Positions 46,338 through 55,751 of a DNA stretch of 64,000 bases are shown one piece after another. Origin of the DNA: Pseudomonas sp. G.S.17 (GTDB taxonomy: Bacteria; Pseudomonadota; Gammaproteobacteria; Pseudomonadales; Pseudomonadaceae). The position numbers and the translations under genes are program-made. The notes under the pieces were generated by a model that was given only the letters and a program-made list of their open reading frames with translations, was not told where the DNA came from and made no database searches. Location of the stretch: the NCBI RefSeq assembly GCF_038096165.1, contig NZ_CP151076.1, positions 4,151,501-4,215,500 of the forward strand, given 5' to 3'. Position 1 is the first letter of the stretch, and each line of letters starts with the position of its first letter.

Positions 46338-47057
46338 TCAACTACGCAACTTGCCCAACCACTCAAGCGAAGTGCGCCACAGGCAAATCCCCAGGAAATA
46401 GGCGGACATCGCGGACCAGACGATCATCACGGTCGGGCTTTGCGCCGGGTGGTCGATGACCAGCAAGGCGCTGCACACCAGCCAGATCGTGGTGACGGTG
46501 ATGTTCAGTGGCATCAGGCGGCGGACGCGGAACGGGTGGAGGAACTTCATCCGCGTCAGGGTCAGCAGGGCCAGGCCGAAAACGGTCAGCAACGTCACCC
46601 ACGAAGCTGGCGAGATGATGTAGACGCACAGCGCGACCACGTTCCAGGCGGCGGGAAAGCCCTGGAAATAGTTGTCCTTGCTTTTCATTTCCAGATTGCA
46701 GAAGCAGAACAGCGAGGACACCAGAATCACCGCAGTGCTGAGCAACATGGTGTGATCCGGCAAATCGATGTAGCGATAAATGAACAGCGCCGGAATAAAC
46801 ACGTAGGTCAGGTAATCAATGACCAGATCGAGCACTGAACCATCAAAGCCCGGCAGCACCGACTGAACATTGAATTTGCGCGCCAGGGAGCCATCGACTC
46901 CATCTACCACCAGCGCAAGGCCCAGCCAAAGCAGGCATGCCTTGGGCTGGTCTTCGAACAGCGCGATGGTTGCCATGAAGGCAATGACCACGCCGGTGGC
47001 GGTAAAAGCATGTGCACCCCAGGCTTTGAGCCAGGCCGTGCGTTGAGTCGATATCAC
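46338..47057 (-). CDS. pcs: phosphatidylcholine synthase
   Basis: A 239-residue integral membrane CDP-alcohol phosphotransferase that condenses CDP-diacylglycerol with choline. The catalytic signature is seen as DGVDGSLAR followed by G-x3-D-x3-D (GSVLDLVID), with about 7-8 membrane spans. The start is taken as GTG 47057 (CTGGAG upstream), just before the conserved TAWLKAWGAHAFTATG; longer in-frame starts have no support. The next gene unit on the other side is under a B12 riboswitch. Confidence 0.88.
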   Translation of the reverse strand: MISTQRTAWLKAWGAHAFTATGVVIAFMATIALFEDQPKACLLWLGLALVVDGVDGSLARKFNVQSVLPGFDGSVLDLVIDYLTYVFIPALFIYRYIDLPDHTMLLSTAVILVSSLFCFCNLEMKSKDNYFQGFPAAWNVVALCVYIISPASWVTLLTVFGLALLTLTRMKFLHPFRVRRLMPLNITVTTIWLVCSALLVIDHPAQSPTVMIVWSAMSAYFLGICLWRTSLEWLGKLRS

Positions 47058-47254
47058 AGGGGGAAATCTCCAGAAATAATACGGGCCGGGCATCATCATC
47101 GCCGATTTGTCACCGGAGCACTCAGCCAGCGTGCATGTATCGACCGACCATCGGCCGATAAGGTTCACCAACCGGTGAACTGCGAGCAATCTCCAGGCCA
47201 GGGACTCGCCCGCCGGGAAAACTTCCCCGTCGCGGTTGATATCCATTACCATGC

Positions 47255-47425
47255 CGCCCGTCGGTTCCCAAACGGGATTAATAGGGAATCCGTGATGGCC
47301 TCAGGGTCATCAAACGGAACTGCCCCCGCAACTGTAGACGCTGAGCCGCTCCATCGATGCCACTGGGTAAACCCGGGAAGGCCGGAGCATGGCGATGACG
47401 CGTCAGTCAGGAGACCTGCCGACAT
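47255..47425 (+). ncRNA. cobalamin (B12) riboswitch
   Basis: All conserved blocks are in order: AGGGAATCCGTG (47283-47294), CTGCCCCCGCAACTGTAG (47320-47337), the B12-box-like GCCACTGG (47359-47366), CCGGGAAGGC (47373-47382) and GCGATGACG...GTCAGGAGACCTGCC (47392-47420). It precedes the ABC uptake operon by about 200 nt. The direction is plus; binding of B12 normally lowers expression. Confidence 0.95.
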
Positions 47426-47621
47426 CAGGGTTGCACGAAAACGCGCCCTGGCAATTGACCCACCGGCGGGGTGTCCGGGGAGGACATCCGTCAGAATCGG
47501 TTCATCGCCGTTGCTGCCAGACCCTGCTCGACCGGCCCCGCCGCAGTCAGCAGCGGTGGCTGATGTGTTTCCTGCCCTTACACCGCCGTCCGGACATCCG
47601 TTCGAATGGAGATAGCCTTTC
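47426..47621 (+). promoter_or_regulatory. riboswitch leader / expression platform
   Basis: A leader of 196 bp between aptamer and start codon. It contains two related segments, GGACATCCGTCAGAAT (47483-47498) and GGACATCCGTTCGAAT (47592-47607), the second ending at the ribosome site GGAG. Competing pairing with GGGTGTCCGGGG upstream could hide the ribosome site; this is inference. Confidence 0.55.
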
Positions 47622-48638
47622 ATGACGTTGCCTCGCCTTGCCGTACTGTTTGCCAGCCTTGGATGTTCTGCACTGGCCATGGCCGCCGGTCCGACGCACT
47701 ACCCGCTGACGGTCGAGAACTGCGGCGTGCCGTTGACCTTCAAACAGGCCCCCGGCAAAACAGTCACCATCGGCCAGGCCGGTACTGAAATCCTCTACTC
47801 CCTTGGGCTGGCCGACAAAGTGGCCGGCACTTCGCTGTGGTTCAACGAGGTCCTGCCACAGTTCAAGGCGCAGAACGAGCGTATTCCGCGCCTGGCCGAT
47901 AACGAGCCGAGCTTCGAATCAGTGATCGGCAAACGCCCTGACCTGGTGCCGGTGCAGTTTGAATGGATGGTCGGCCCGCAAGGCGCGGTCGGCACCCGCG
48001 AGCAGTTCAGCGAACTGAATATCCCGACCTACATCATGCCGTCGGACTGCGAAGGCAAAGACAATCTGGTTGGCGCCGATGGCACGCGGCTCAAGCCATT
48101 TTCCGTGGAAACTGTATTCAAGACCGTCGCGCAGCTAGCGCAGATCTTCGACGTGCAGGACCGTGGCGATGAGTTGAGCGCGCAGCTGCGTGCCGGTTTG
48201 ACCAAGGCTCAGGTCAGCGTCAAGGCCAAGCACTTGACCGATGCATCGGCGCTGTTCTGGTTTTCCAGCGCCGACCTGCACATCGACCCGTACGTGGCCG
48301 GGCGCAAAGGCGTGCCGGATTTCATGATGAACACCCTCGGCCTGCGTAACGTGATCGAGTCCGATGAAGAATGGCCAACCGTCGGCTGGGAAACCATCGC
48401 CAAGGCCAACCCTACGGTGCTGGTCATCGCGCGCATGGATCGCCGTCGCTTCCCTGCTGACGACTTCCAGAAAAAACTGGAATTTCTCAAGTCCGATCCG
48501 GTGACCAAAAACATGGATGCCGTGAAACACAACCGCATCGTGATCCTTGATGCCGACGCCATGCAGGCCTCGGTGCGTATGTTTGACGGCATCAACGAAC
48601 TGGCCAGCGCCATTGATCAGGTTGATCCGGGCAAATGA
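47622..48638 (+). CDS. ABC transporter substrate-binding protein, B12-type
   Basis: A 338-residue periplasmic binding protein. The signal peptide spans about residues 1-22 (ending ALAMAA). The Peripla_BP_2 fold shows ENCGVPLTFKQAPGKTVTIGQAGTEILYSLGL. It is under the cobalamin riboswitch and precedes a FecCD permease and an ATPase, so it is probably a BtuF-like corrinoid binder; a metal-chelate substrate cannot be excluded by sequence alone. The stop overlaps the next start (ATGA). Confidence 0.87.
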   Translation: MTLPRLAVLFASLGCSALAMAAGPTHYPLTVENCGVPLTFKQAPGKTVTIGQAGTEILYSLGLADKVAGTSLWFNEVLPQFKAQNERIPRLADNEPSFESVIGKRPDLVPVQFEWMVGPQGAVGTREQFSELNIPTYIMPSDCEGKDNLVGADGTRLKPFSVETVFKTVAQLAQIFDVQDRGDELSAQLRAGLTKAQVSVKAKHLTDASALFWFSSADLHIDPYVAGRKGVPDFMMNTLGLRNVIESDEEWPTVGWETIAKANPTVLVIARMDRRRFPADDFQKKLEFLKSDPVTKNMDAVKHNRIVILDADAMQASVRMFDGINELASAIDQVDPGK

Positions 48639-49678
48639 GAGCAGTGACCGGCGGTCAGGTTCTGCGCAGGGTCTGTCTGCACGCAGCGTGGGTGATCCCG
48701 GTATTGCTGGCCGCGATTCTGGCCGGCATCGCCATTGGCGAGACGCCGATCAGCCTGTCGCTGGTGTTTCAGGTGCTGGCCAACAAGCTGTGGGGCGCCG
48801 GTTTTGTGCTGGACCCTATTGATGAAGGCATCGTCTGGAACTACCGCCTGACCCGCGCGCTGGTTGCCGCCGCATGTGGCGCCGGGCTGGCGATTTCCGG
48901 GGTGGTGTTGCAGTCACTGCTGCGTAATCCGCTGGCCGATCCATATCTACTGGGGATTTCCGCCGGAGCTTCGACCGGCGCGGTGCTGGTGTCGATCATC
49001 GGCCTCGGCGCCGGAGCCATTTCCTTGTCAATGGGCGCCTTTGCTGGCGCGGTGGCTGCCTTTGCGCTGGTCGCCTTGCTGGCGCGCAGCACCGGAGCGG
49101 TCAGCGGCAGCGGGCAAATCATCCTCGCAGGCATCGCCGGTTCACAGCTGTTCAATGCGCTGACTTCGTTTCTGATTACCAAGTCGGCCAGCTCCGAACA
49201 GGCGCGGGGCATCATGTTCTGGTTGTTGGGCAACCTCAGCGGGGTGCGCTGGCAATCGGTGACATTGGCGGTGCCGGTGGTGTTGATCGGGCTGGCGATT
49301 TGCCTGTGGCATCGCCGCGCGCTGGATGCGTTCATGTTCGGCAGCGATTCGGCCGCCGCGCTTGGCATCCCGGTGCGACGTGTTCAAGTGGTCCTGATCG
49401 CCACGGTTGCGCTGGTCACGGCGGTGATGGTGTCGCTGGTGGGTTCCATCGGTTTCGTCGGTCTGGTGGTGCCGCATGCCGCGCGTCTGTTGGTGGGCGT
49501 GCGTCATGGACGGCTGATCCCGCTCAGCGCGTTAAGTGGCGCGCTGTTCCTGATCGCCGCCGACGTGCTGTCGCGCACCGTCATCAAGGGCCAGGTGCTG
49601 CCGGTCGGCGTGATCACCGCGCTGATTGGCGCACCGGTATTTGCCGTAATCCTGATCAAAGCCAAGGGTGGCCGATGA
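48635..49678 (+). CDS. ABC transporter permease, FecCD/BtuC family
   Basis: A 347-residue permease with about 9-10 membrane segments. Family hallmarks include RLTRALVAAACGAGLAISG, LLRNPLADPYLLGISAGAS and GFVGLVVPHAARLLVG. It is coupled to both neighbours by 4-bp ATGA overlaps. Confidence 0.93.
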   Translation: MRAVTGGQVLRRVCLHAAWVIPVLLAAILAGIAIGETPISLSLVFQVLANKLWGAGFVLDPIDEGIVWNYRLTRALVAAACGAGLAISGVVLQSLLRNPLADPYLLGISAGASTGAVLVSIIGLGAGAISLSMGAFAGAVAAFALVALLARSTGAVSGSGQIILAGIAGSQLFNALTSFLITKSASSEQARGIMFWLLGNLSGVRWQSVTLAVPVVLIGLAICLWHRRALDAFMFGSDSAAALGIPVRRVQVVLIATVALVTAVMVSLVGSIGFVGLVVPHAARLLVGVRHGRLIPLSALSGALFLIAADVLSRTVIKGQVLPVGVITALIGAPVFAVILIKAKGGR

Positions 49679-50466
49679 ATAGCCTGCAAATGCCTGCGCT
49701 TGAGACCCGTGTGATGGCGTGTTCTGACCTGAGCTGGTCAGTCAAAGGCAACCTTATCCTCAAAGGTGTCAGTCTGGATCTGCAACGCGGGGAAACCCTG
49801 GGCTTGATCGGCCCGAACGGTTCCGGCAAATCCAGCCTGCTCAAATTGCTGTCGGGCATCAGACCACCCGACAGCGGCCGTATTCAGCTCGACGGCGAGG
49901 CGCTAACCGACATGACGCGCCGTGATATCGCACAGATGATTGCGGTGGTCGAGCAACAGGCCGAAACCTCGGACGCCATCAGTGTGCTGGACGCCGTGGA
50001 ACTGGGGCGCACGCCCTGGCTTTCGGCGCTGACGCCATGGTCCGCTGTCGACGATGAAATCGTTCAGCAGGCACTGGTCGATGTGGACATGGCCGATAAG
50101 CGCAAGCGCGCCTGGCACAGCCTTTCCGGCGGCGAACGCCAGCGCGTGCACATCGCCCGCGCTTTGGCGCAACGCCCGCAAATCCTGCTGCTGGACGAAC
50201 CCACCAATCACCTGGATATCCAGCATCAGCTGAGCATTCTCGGTCTGGTGAGATCGCTGCCGGTGACCACAATGATTGCCCTGCACGACCTCAATCAGGC
50301 CTTGGCCTGTGATCGACTGGCGGTAATGGACAAAGGCGAGCTGATCGCTATTGGCGAGCCAGCCCAGGTGCTGACTTGCGAACTGCTGCGCAGCACGTTT
50401 GGCGTTGAAGCCCACTACCTGATTGATCCACACGATGGTGCGCGGATTTTGCGGTTTCGTTCATAA
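49675..50466 (+). CDS. ABC transporter ATP-binding protein, B12/siderophore type
   Basis: A 263-residue ATPase. Walker A GPNGSGKS (about 45-52), signature LSGGE, Walker B ILLLDEP, and H-loop LHDLNQA are present. The start at 49675 is set by overlap with the permease stop. It powers uptake with the two preceding genes. Confidence 0.94.
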   Translation: MNSLQMPALETRVMACSDLSWSVKGNLILKGVSLDLQRGETLGLIGPNGSGKSSLLKLLSGIRPPDSGRIQLDGEALTDMTRRDIAQMIAVVEQQAETSDAISVLDAVELGRTPWLSALTPWSAVDDEIVQQALVDVDMADKRKRAWHSLSGGERQRVHIARALAQRPQILLLDEPTNHLDIQHQLSILGLVRSLPVTTMIALHDLNQALACDRLAVMDKGELIAIGEPAQVLTCELLRSTFGVEAHYLIDPHDGARILRFRS

Positions 50467-50495
50467 CCGCACGGCCCGAAAAAACACATAAATCC

Positions 50496-50670
50496 CGTGG
50501 GAGCGGACTTGTCCGCGAAGACGTCGGGACTGCCAAGGAAGATCCTCAGCGCTTGCACCGGCGTCTTCGGGGACAAGTCCCCTCCTACCGGGTTGTGTGA
50601 CTCGGCAGGACCGGACTTGTCCGGGAAGGCGTCGGGTTGCCAAGGGATCTTCAGCGCTTGTCGGGGACGC
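50496..50670. repeat. REP array, related to the 5.65 kb array
   Basis: It begins GTGGGAGCGGACTTGTCCGCG, then GACAAGTCCCCTCCTACCGGG and a second unit CAGGACCGGACTTGTCCGGG, with the same CAGCGCTTGCACCGG spacer as the array near maiA. The second unit is truncated. Confidence 0.85.
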
Positions 50671-50691
50671 TTTTTCCCACAAGATCAGCAA

Positions 50692-51183
50692 TCACAACAA
50701 CCCGCACTCCATATGCGTCGTCCGCCAAACCGGATCGGCCTCGACATCAACCACATGGAAACCCTGCCGCTGCCAGAAGCCGACCGCGCCCGGCAGGAAT
50801 GGATGGGTGTGCAGATACAACACCTCAACGCCCTGCTGACGCGCATGTTCCTTGAGTTCCAGAAAAATCCGGGTCGCCAGCCCTGAGCGGCGAAATTCGG
50901 GGATGACGAACAGCCGCACGATTTCCACTACGCGCTGCTGGCCGTAATCCAGCTGGGCGAATCGGCCGTCGTAAGGCAGGTAGCCGATGGCCGCGACGAT
51001 TTCCCCATCGCGCCGGGCAATCAGGAACTTGCCGCTGCCGTCTTCGATATACACCCGGGCAAAGTTGGCTAGATCCGCCGGCAGGCCAGCGGAATCAAGC
51101 ATCGGGAAGATTTCCCTGCGGGCGCGCAATACGAATTCCAGCACGGCGACGACGTCTTGCTGTGCGGCAGGAACAATGTCCAT
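50692..51183 (-). CDS. GNAT-family N-acetyltransferase
   Basis: A 163-residue acetyltransferase. The beta-4/alpha-3 acetyl-CoA motif is seen as VEIVRLFVIPEFRRSGLATRIFLELKEHA (about 85-113); PGAVGFWQRQGFHVV is the C-terminal motif. The substrate is unknown. It converges on the B12 operon, with a REP array between. Confidence 0.86.
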   Translation of the reverse strand: MDIVPAAQQDVVAVLEFVLRARREIFPMLDSAGLPADLANFARVYIEDGSGKFLIARRDGEIVAAIGYLPYDGRFAQLDYGQQRVVEIVRLFVIPEFRRSGLATRIFLELKEHARQQGVEVLYLHTHPFLPGAVGFWQRQGFHVVDVEADPVWRTTHMECGLL

Positions 51184-51280
51184 CGATGACCCATCTCAGT
51201 AAACCGGTGGCCATCCTACGCACAAACACAACGCCCGCGAAAGTCGCGGGCGCTGTGGGTTAACGGAGGCCGCTCGAAGG

Positions 51281-52231
51281 CTACATGAGGAAATACAACA
51301 GCAGGATGTTGGCGACCAGCATCGGCAGCGCCGTGGGGATCTGCGCCTTGATGACCGCGTATTTGTCCGGCAACTCCAGCAACGCTGCCGGGACGATGTT
51401 GTAGTTGGCCGCCATGGGCGTCATCAGCGTGCCGCAATAGCCGGAGAACATGCCGATGGCCGCGACCACTGCCGGATTGCCGCCGTACATGCCGACCAGC
51501 ACCGGTACGCCAATGCCGCCGGTCATCACCGGGAAGGCCGCGAAACCGTTGCCCATGACGATGGTGAACAGGGCCATGCCCAGCACGTAAACCGAAACCG
51601 CCACCAGACGGAAGTCGAGGTTGATGTAAGCCGTCGCCAGATGCGCCACCGCCTTGCCGACCCCGGCATCGTTGAACAGCAAACCGAGCATCGCCAGCAT
51701 CTGCGGCAACACCAGCGCCCAACCCAGCGCTTCGGTGAGGCGACGGGATTCGCGCATGGCCTGCACCGGCGTATCGCGGGTCAACCAACAGGCCAGCGCC
51801 AAGGCCAGCAGGCAACCCAGGCCTAAAGACACGAACGTGCTGTTGGCGGGATCGAGCAACGCAACATCGCCAAACTTGATGTTCTTGAGGAACATCGCGC
51901 CAATCACGGTGACCAGCGGAATCGCCAATGCCGGAATAAACAGCTTGTTGCCCAGCCGACCGGCGCTGGCGCGGCGCGCCTTGTCCGGCAGGTCTTCATG
52001 CTTGCCGAAGCCGACGCCGCCGAAACCGGCAATCGCCGCCATGACCAATACACCCACGCCAACAATCGCGGGCGGCAAACGCTCACCCACCAGAAACGCG
52101 ACGGCGAACAATGCCCAGAACAGGCCGGTACTCCAGCGCTTGGGGTTAGTGGCGTCGGTGACGGTCATCACTGCCGTGATCGCCAGAATGATGCCAGCCA
52201 GCCAATACAGGTATTGAATTGAAATGATCAT
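51281..52231 (-). CDS. DUF979 membrane protein
   Basis: A 316-residue membrane protein with about nine hydrophobic segments. MSGGIG-like and AIGMFSGYCGTLMTPMAANYNIVP segments resemble ion-transporter superfamily folds. It pairs with DUF969 (one-base overlap), a known conserved pair, presumably two halves of one carrier, often near pyroglutamyl peptidase genes. Confidence 0.9.
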   Translation of the reverse strand: MIISIQYLYWLAGIILAITAVMTVTDATNPKRWSTGLFWALFAVAFLVGERLPPAIVGVGVLVMAAIAGFGGVGFGKHEDLPDKARRASAGRLGNKLFIPALAIPLVTVIGAMFLKNIKFGDVALLDPANSTFVSLGLGCLLALALACWLTRDTPVQAMRESRRLTEALGWALVLPQMLAMLGLLFNDAGVGKAVAHLATAYINLDFRLVAVSVYVLGMALFTIVMGNGFAAFPVMTGGIGVPVLVGMYGGNPAVVAAIGMFSGYCGTLMTPMAANYNIVPAALLELPDKYAVIKAQIPTALPMLVANILLLYFLM

Positions 52232-52962
52232 TACACGCTCTCCTGCGCGGCCGCTGGCGGGGTGGATTGCGCCAAGGGCTGCAACTGCCGATTGAGCAGG
52301 CGATCAAAACGATGCAGGCGAATCGCATGGATCACGAAGGCGCAGATTGCCGTCGGGATACCCCACAGGGCGATGTGCATCGGGTCGACGTCGATCCCCG
52401 ATCCGAGCAGGAAGGTGTGCATCAAAGCAATCGCGCCGAAGGCAACGAAAATGTCTTCGCCAAAGAACAGGCCGACGTTATCCGTGGCGGCACACATGGC
52501 CAGCAACTTGACGCGCAAGGCTTCCGGCAACTTGCCAAACCGCGCTTCAGCGGCACCTTCGGCCATGGGCGCCAGCAACGGGCGAACCATCTGTGGATGC
52601 CCGCCGAGGCTGGTCAAACCCAACGCGGCCGTGGTCTCACGCACAAACAGGTAGGCAATCAACAGACGCCCGGCGGTGGCGCTGGTGAAGCGCGCGATCC
52701 AGTTCTGCGCGTGCAGGCGCAGACCATGACGCTCCAGCAGACCAATCACCGCCAGCGGCAGCAGAATGATCAGCGGCAAGGTCCGGGTCTTGATGAAGCC
52801 GGTGCCGATGGTGGCCAGAATGGTGTCCAGCGGCATGCTCGCGGCGAACCCGGTGGCGACCGCCGCAAGGGCGACCACCAGCATCGGATTGAAGCGCAGC
52901 ACAAAGCCAATAATGATGACCAGCACGCCCAGTAGCGGCCAGAGATTGATAGCGGTTTGCAT
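52231..52962 (-). CDS. DUF969 membrane protein
   Basis: A 243-residue membrane protein with several hydrophobic segments. AYLFVRETTAALGLTSLGGHPQMVRPLLAPMAEGAAE is its characteristic central loop. It is coupled to DUF979. A divergent LysR gene lies about 0.6 kb away. Confidence 0.9.
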   Translation of the reverse strand: MQTAINLWPLLGVLVIIIGFVLRFNPMLVVALAAVATGFAASMPLDTILATIGTGFIKTRTLPLIILLPLAVIGLLERHGLRLHAQNWIARFTSATAGRLLIAYLFVRETTAALGLTSLGGHPQMVRPLLAPMAEGAAEARFGKLPEALRVKLLAMCAATDNVGLFFGEDIFVAFGAIALMHTFLLGSGIDVDPMHIALWGIPTAICAFVIHAIRLHRFDRLLNRQLQPLAQSTPPAAAQESV

Positions 52963-53046
52963 GATGGGAATCTCGTTCGGTGGTCCGATTTGAAGGATTC
53001 GGCGATCCGTGGCGAATCCTCCGCAGGTTTCAAGCCAAGCCCGGCG

Positions 53047-53220
53047 TTACCACAGCGGCCCGCGAGCGTCCTGACAAAAGTCCCGATTAAAGGAGAGGTT
53101 GCGGGCTTCCTGCTCCCCTTTGCTGTCAGCCAAAAACTCAGTATGGGCGCTCATCCCGAAACCCAGGGAAACACCACCAAACAGCATTGCGCAGACGTAT
53201 TTTTGATTGTTGTAGCTCAT
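53047..53220 (-). CDS. 57-residue hypothetical small protein
   Basis: GGAGAGA precedes the ATG at 53220. The product begins MSYNNQKYVCAMLFGGVSLG, a short basic start and a hydrophobic segment like a signal peptide or anchor, then a charged tail containing HTEFLADSKGEQEARN. It lies 84 bp upstream of DUF969 in the same direction and may be the first gene of that operon. A longer open frame upstream is not supported. Confidence 0.65.
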   Translation of the reverse strand: MSYNNQKYVCAMLFGGVSLGFGMSAHTEFLADSKGEQEARNLSFNRDFCQDARGPLW

Positions 53221-53573
53221 TGAAAACTCTCTCCATGAGCGCGCAGCGGTATCGACCGACTGTTGGCAGAGCGCAGTTATTGTTGGATGGTCGCCGCAAG
53301 CAAACCTGCGACCTGAAGGTTTGACGCAACGCTGTGATGAGAACCTCGTTAGGGGACCTTTCTCGTTCCAGGGCAATCTTTCGGTAGCCTTGCCTCTGGC
53401 GTCCAACGGGAAAAAACCGCTATACCCCATAAGAATTTCTGTATCGGTGCTGGCATATAACCTGCAATTTCCGGGGATATGCCTGACGCTGCCCGGTCTG
53501 GGGATTCGGACCCGGCACGCGCTCAGCACCTCAATTCAAGGCCACGTTCAAGGCCGCAACTCAAGGATCGGCA
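53221..53573. other. 353-bp control region
   Basis: The gap between the small protein and the LysR gene. No gene is seen; it is probably the divergent promoter region. No clear palindrome was found by eye. Confidence 0.45.
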
Positions 53574-54494
53574 GTGAACCTCAAGTTTCTGGAAACCTTT
53601 GTCTGGGTCGCCCGGTTGAAGAGCTTTCGTCTGACTGCGGAAAAGCTGTTCAGCACCCAGGCCTCTATTTCCAGCCGTATCGCGGCCCTGGAAGACGAAA
53701 TGGGCGTGCGTCTGTTCGTGCGTGATTCCAAGGGGGTTTCGTTGACACCCGAAGGCCAGCGGGTGCTGGAATATGCCGAGCACATCATGGACACCATGCA
53801 AACCATGAAGGCCGCGATCAAGGATCCGCGACAGGTGCGCGGCCGGATTCGCATCGGCGCAATGGATACGGTGATACACACCTGGCTCAGCCCTTTGGTA
53901 ACACGCCTGATGAAGTGTTACCCGGCGCTGGAGATCGAATTGACCGCCGACACCGCGAGCAACCTGTGTTTACAGCTGGAAAAGGGCTATCAGGACATTA
54001 TTTTCCAGACTGACATACTGCGTTTCGACACGGTGCGCAACGCCGTGCTGACCCGTTATCCGATGCATTGGGTGGTGCCCACCGGCTCCAGCTACGACCG
54101 CGAGTATGCGTCGCTGGAAGATTTGTCCCTGGAACGCATCGTCACGTTTTCCCGCAATTCCCGGCCGCATCAGGACATTCTCAACATGCTGCACAGCGCC
54201 AACATCATCACGCCGCGCATCAACTGCGTGAACTCGGCGTCGGCCATTACCCGGCTGGTGCGTGACGGTTTCGGCATCGGCGCCATGCCCGCCGCACTGG
54301 TGCGCGGCGAACTGGCTCAGGGCGTGCTGACCCTGCTCGACGGCATTCCGCTGCCCTCGGTGATGGATATAGTCGCCAGCTGGCGCACCGGTGCCGGCAT
54401 GGAACTGGTGGAAGACATCGTCAGCCTGACCCGGGAAGTGGTGGCGGAGTTTGATGCGGAATTGCCGCAGGGTTTTATGGAGAACGCCTTGTAA
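53574..54494 (+). CDS. LysR-type regulator, divergent from DUF969/979
   Basis: A 306-residue LTTR. The HTH (about 3-60, LTAEKLFSTQASISSRIAALE) is followed by an effector domain (about 88-290). The start is GTG 53574 with AAGGA upstream. By placement it likely controls the DUF969-DUF979 pair. Confidence 0.88.
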   Translation: MNLKFLETFVWVARLKSFRLTAEKLFSTQASISSRIAALEDEMGVRLFVRDSKGVSLTPEGQRVLEYAEHIMDTMQTMKAAIKDPRQVRGRIRIGAMDTVIHTWLSPLVTRLMKCYPALEIELTADTASNLCLQLEKGYQDIIFQTDILRFDTVRNAVLTRYPMHWVVPTGSSYDREYASLEDLSLERIVTFSRNSRPHQDILNMLHSANIITPRINCVNSASAITRLVRDGFGIGAMPAALVRGELAQGVLTLLDGIPLPSVMDIVASWRTGAGMELVEDIVSLTREVVAEFDAELPQGFMENAL

Positions 54495-54594
54495 AACTCT
54501 GTTTCCGGGCGTTGCAGGAGCAAATTTGTTCGCGAAGGGCCGCGCCTACATTTTCGGTCCCAATGCCCTCAAGAGCGCGCCTTTAAACAGTGCA

Positions 54595-54774
54595 TTGCGT
54601 ATACCGCGCCCCCAATCCCGCCCCCATAATGCCCACAAGATTCTTCTCGACGCGTGCGTCGTCGTGGTCGCGGTGTTTCTGTTGTTTGCGCTGTGCAACG
54701 ACTATCCGCAAACCGCCAGTTCCCGCGACGCGCGACCTGACCTGAGCCTTAATGCTCGCCGCGATGCCGGGTAA
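54595..54774 (+). CDS. possible small single-span membrane protein
   Basis: A frame of 59 residues if TTG 54595 is used. It has a hydrophobic span (LLDACVVVVAVFLLFALC), followed by a polar tail. No clear ribosome site was seen, and the 3' end overlaps the opposing LysR gene. A hydrophobic stretch this regular is unlikely by chance, but the start is unproven; it could be a remnant. Confidence 0.35.
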   Translation: MRIPRPQSRPHNAHKILLDACVVVVAVFLLFALCNDYPQTASSRDARPDLSLNARRDAG

Positions 54775-55636
54775 ACGTTTCCAGCAGCCAGGCGCCCGCT
54801 GGCCCGAGGCTGCGCTGTCGTGACCAGATCACGTCGACGGCGGAGCTGCGCGGCCAGCCGGGAACGTCCAGTTCCTTCAACTTGCCGCCCGCGTAGCCTT
54901 TGACCAGCCAGCGCGGCAGCGCCGACCAGCCGAAACCGAACGCGGCCATGTCCATCAGCAACAAATAATTGGGCGCCGACCAAGGCCGATGGCCGCTGAT
55001 GGGCAAGTCGTCGGTGGGCACACTCTGATCGACCAGGGTGTTAAGGCGCAGTGCGCGATGGGCCGCGAGTTTCTGGTAATCGACCTGCTGCTCGGCGGCC
55101 AACGGATGCTTGTGGCCGACGAACAGCCCGAAATCGGCACGTTCGGCAATGGTCGCGTAACCGACTTCCGGCGGATAGCTCGGTTGCGCCGATAACAGAC
55201 CGAGAGACGCGCGGCCGGACTGGATCAGGTTGATCGCATCGCCGTGCTCGGCAAAGACGCATTCCAGTTCCAGCTCGGGAAAGCGCTGGTCCAGCTCGGC
55301 CATCCGCATCTCGAAGTCGGCGAATTGATTAGCGTCTGACAATACCAGCGTCAGGCGCGGCTCCATCCCGTCAGCCAGACGCCCCGCAGCCCGGCGCAAC
55401 TTGTCCGAGGCGGCGAGCACGTCTTCAATGCGCCCGAGCATGGCCTTGCCGGCTTCGGTGAGGACGGGGTGTTTGGACGAACGGTCGAACAATTCCAGGC
55501 CCAAGTCTATTTCCAGCCGGGAAATCGCTTCGCTGATGGTCGACTGACTCTTGCCCAGGCGCCGCGCCGCAGCGCTGAACGAACCCAACGCGACGGTCTG
55601 GGCAAACGCCTCAAGGGCTTCGGGTGAATAACTCAT
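54749..55636 (-). CDS. LysR-type regulator divergent from PACE efflux gene
   Basis: A 295-residue LTTR. The HTH (about 3-60, FSAAARRLGKSQSTISEAISRLE) is followed by an effector domain. Start 55636 has AAGGTGG upstream. Its divergence from a PACE transporter resembles the AceR-AceI arrangement in other bacteria. Confidence 0.9.
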   Translation of the reverse strand: MSYSPEALEAFAQTVALGSFSAAARRLGKSQSTISEAISRLEIDLGLELFDRSSKHPVLTEAGKAMLGRIEDVLAASDKLRRAAGRLADGMEPRLTLVLSDANQFADFEMRMAELDQRFPELELECVFAEHGDAINLIQSGRASLGLLSAQPSYPPEVGYATIAERADFGLFVGHKHPLAAEQQVDYQKLAAHRALRLNTLVDQSVPTDDLPISGHRPWSAPNYLLLMDMAAFGFGWSALPRWLVKGYAGGKLKELDVPGWPRSSAVDVIWSRQRSLGPAGAWLLETFTRHRGEH

Positions 55637-55751
55637 GGCCACCTTGTATCGGTTTTTCCGATGGAAACGATTTTCACTTTAGCGCAATGACCGATGAGAA
55701 TGCACGTCAAGCAAGGTACATCCCGCTGTAAGCAAAAGAGGTCTTCTTCAC

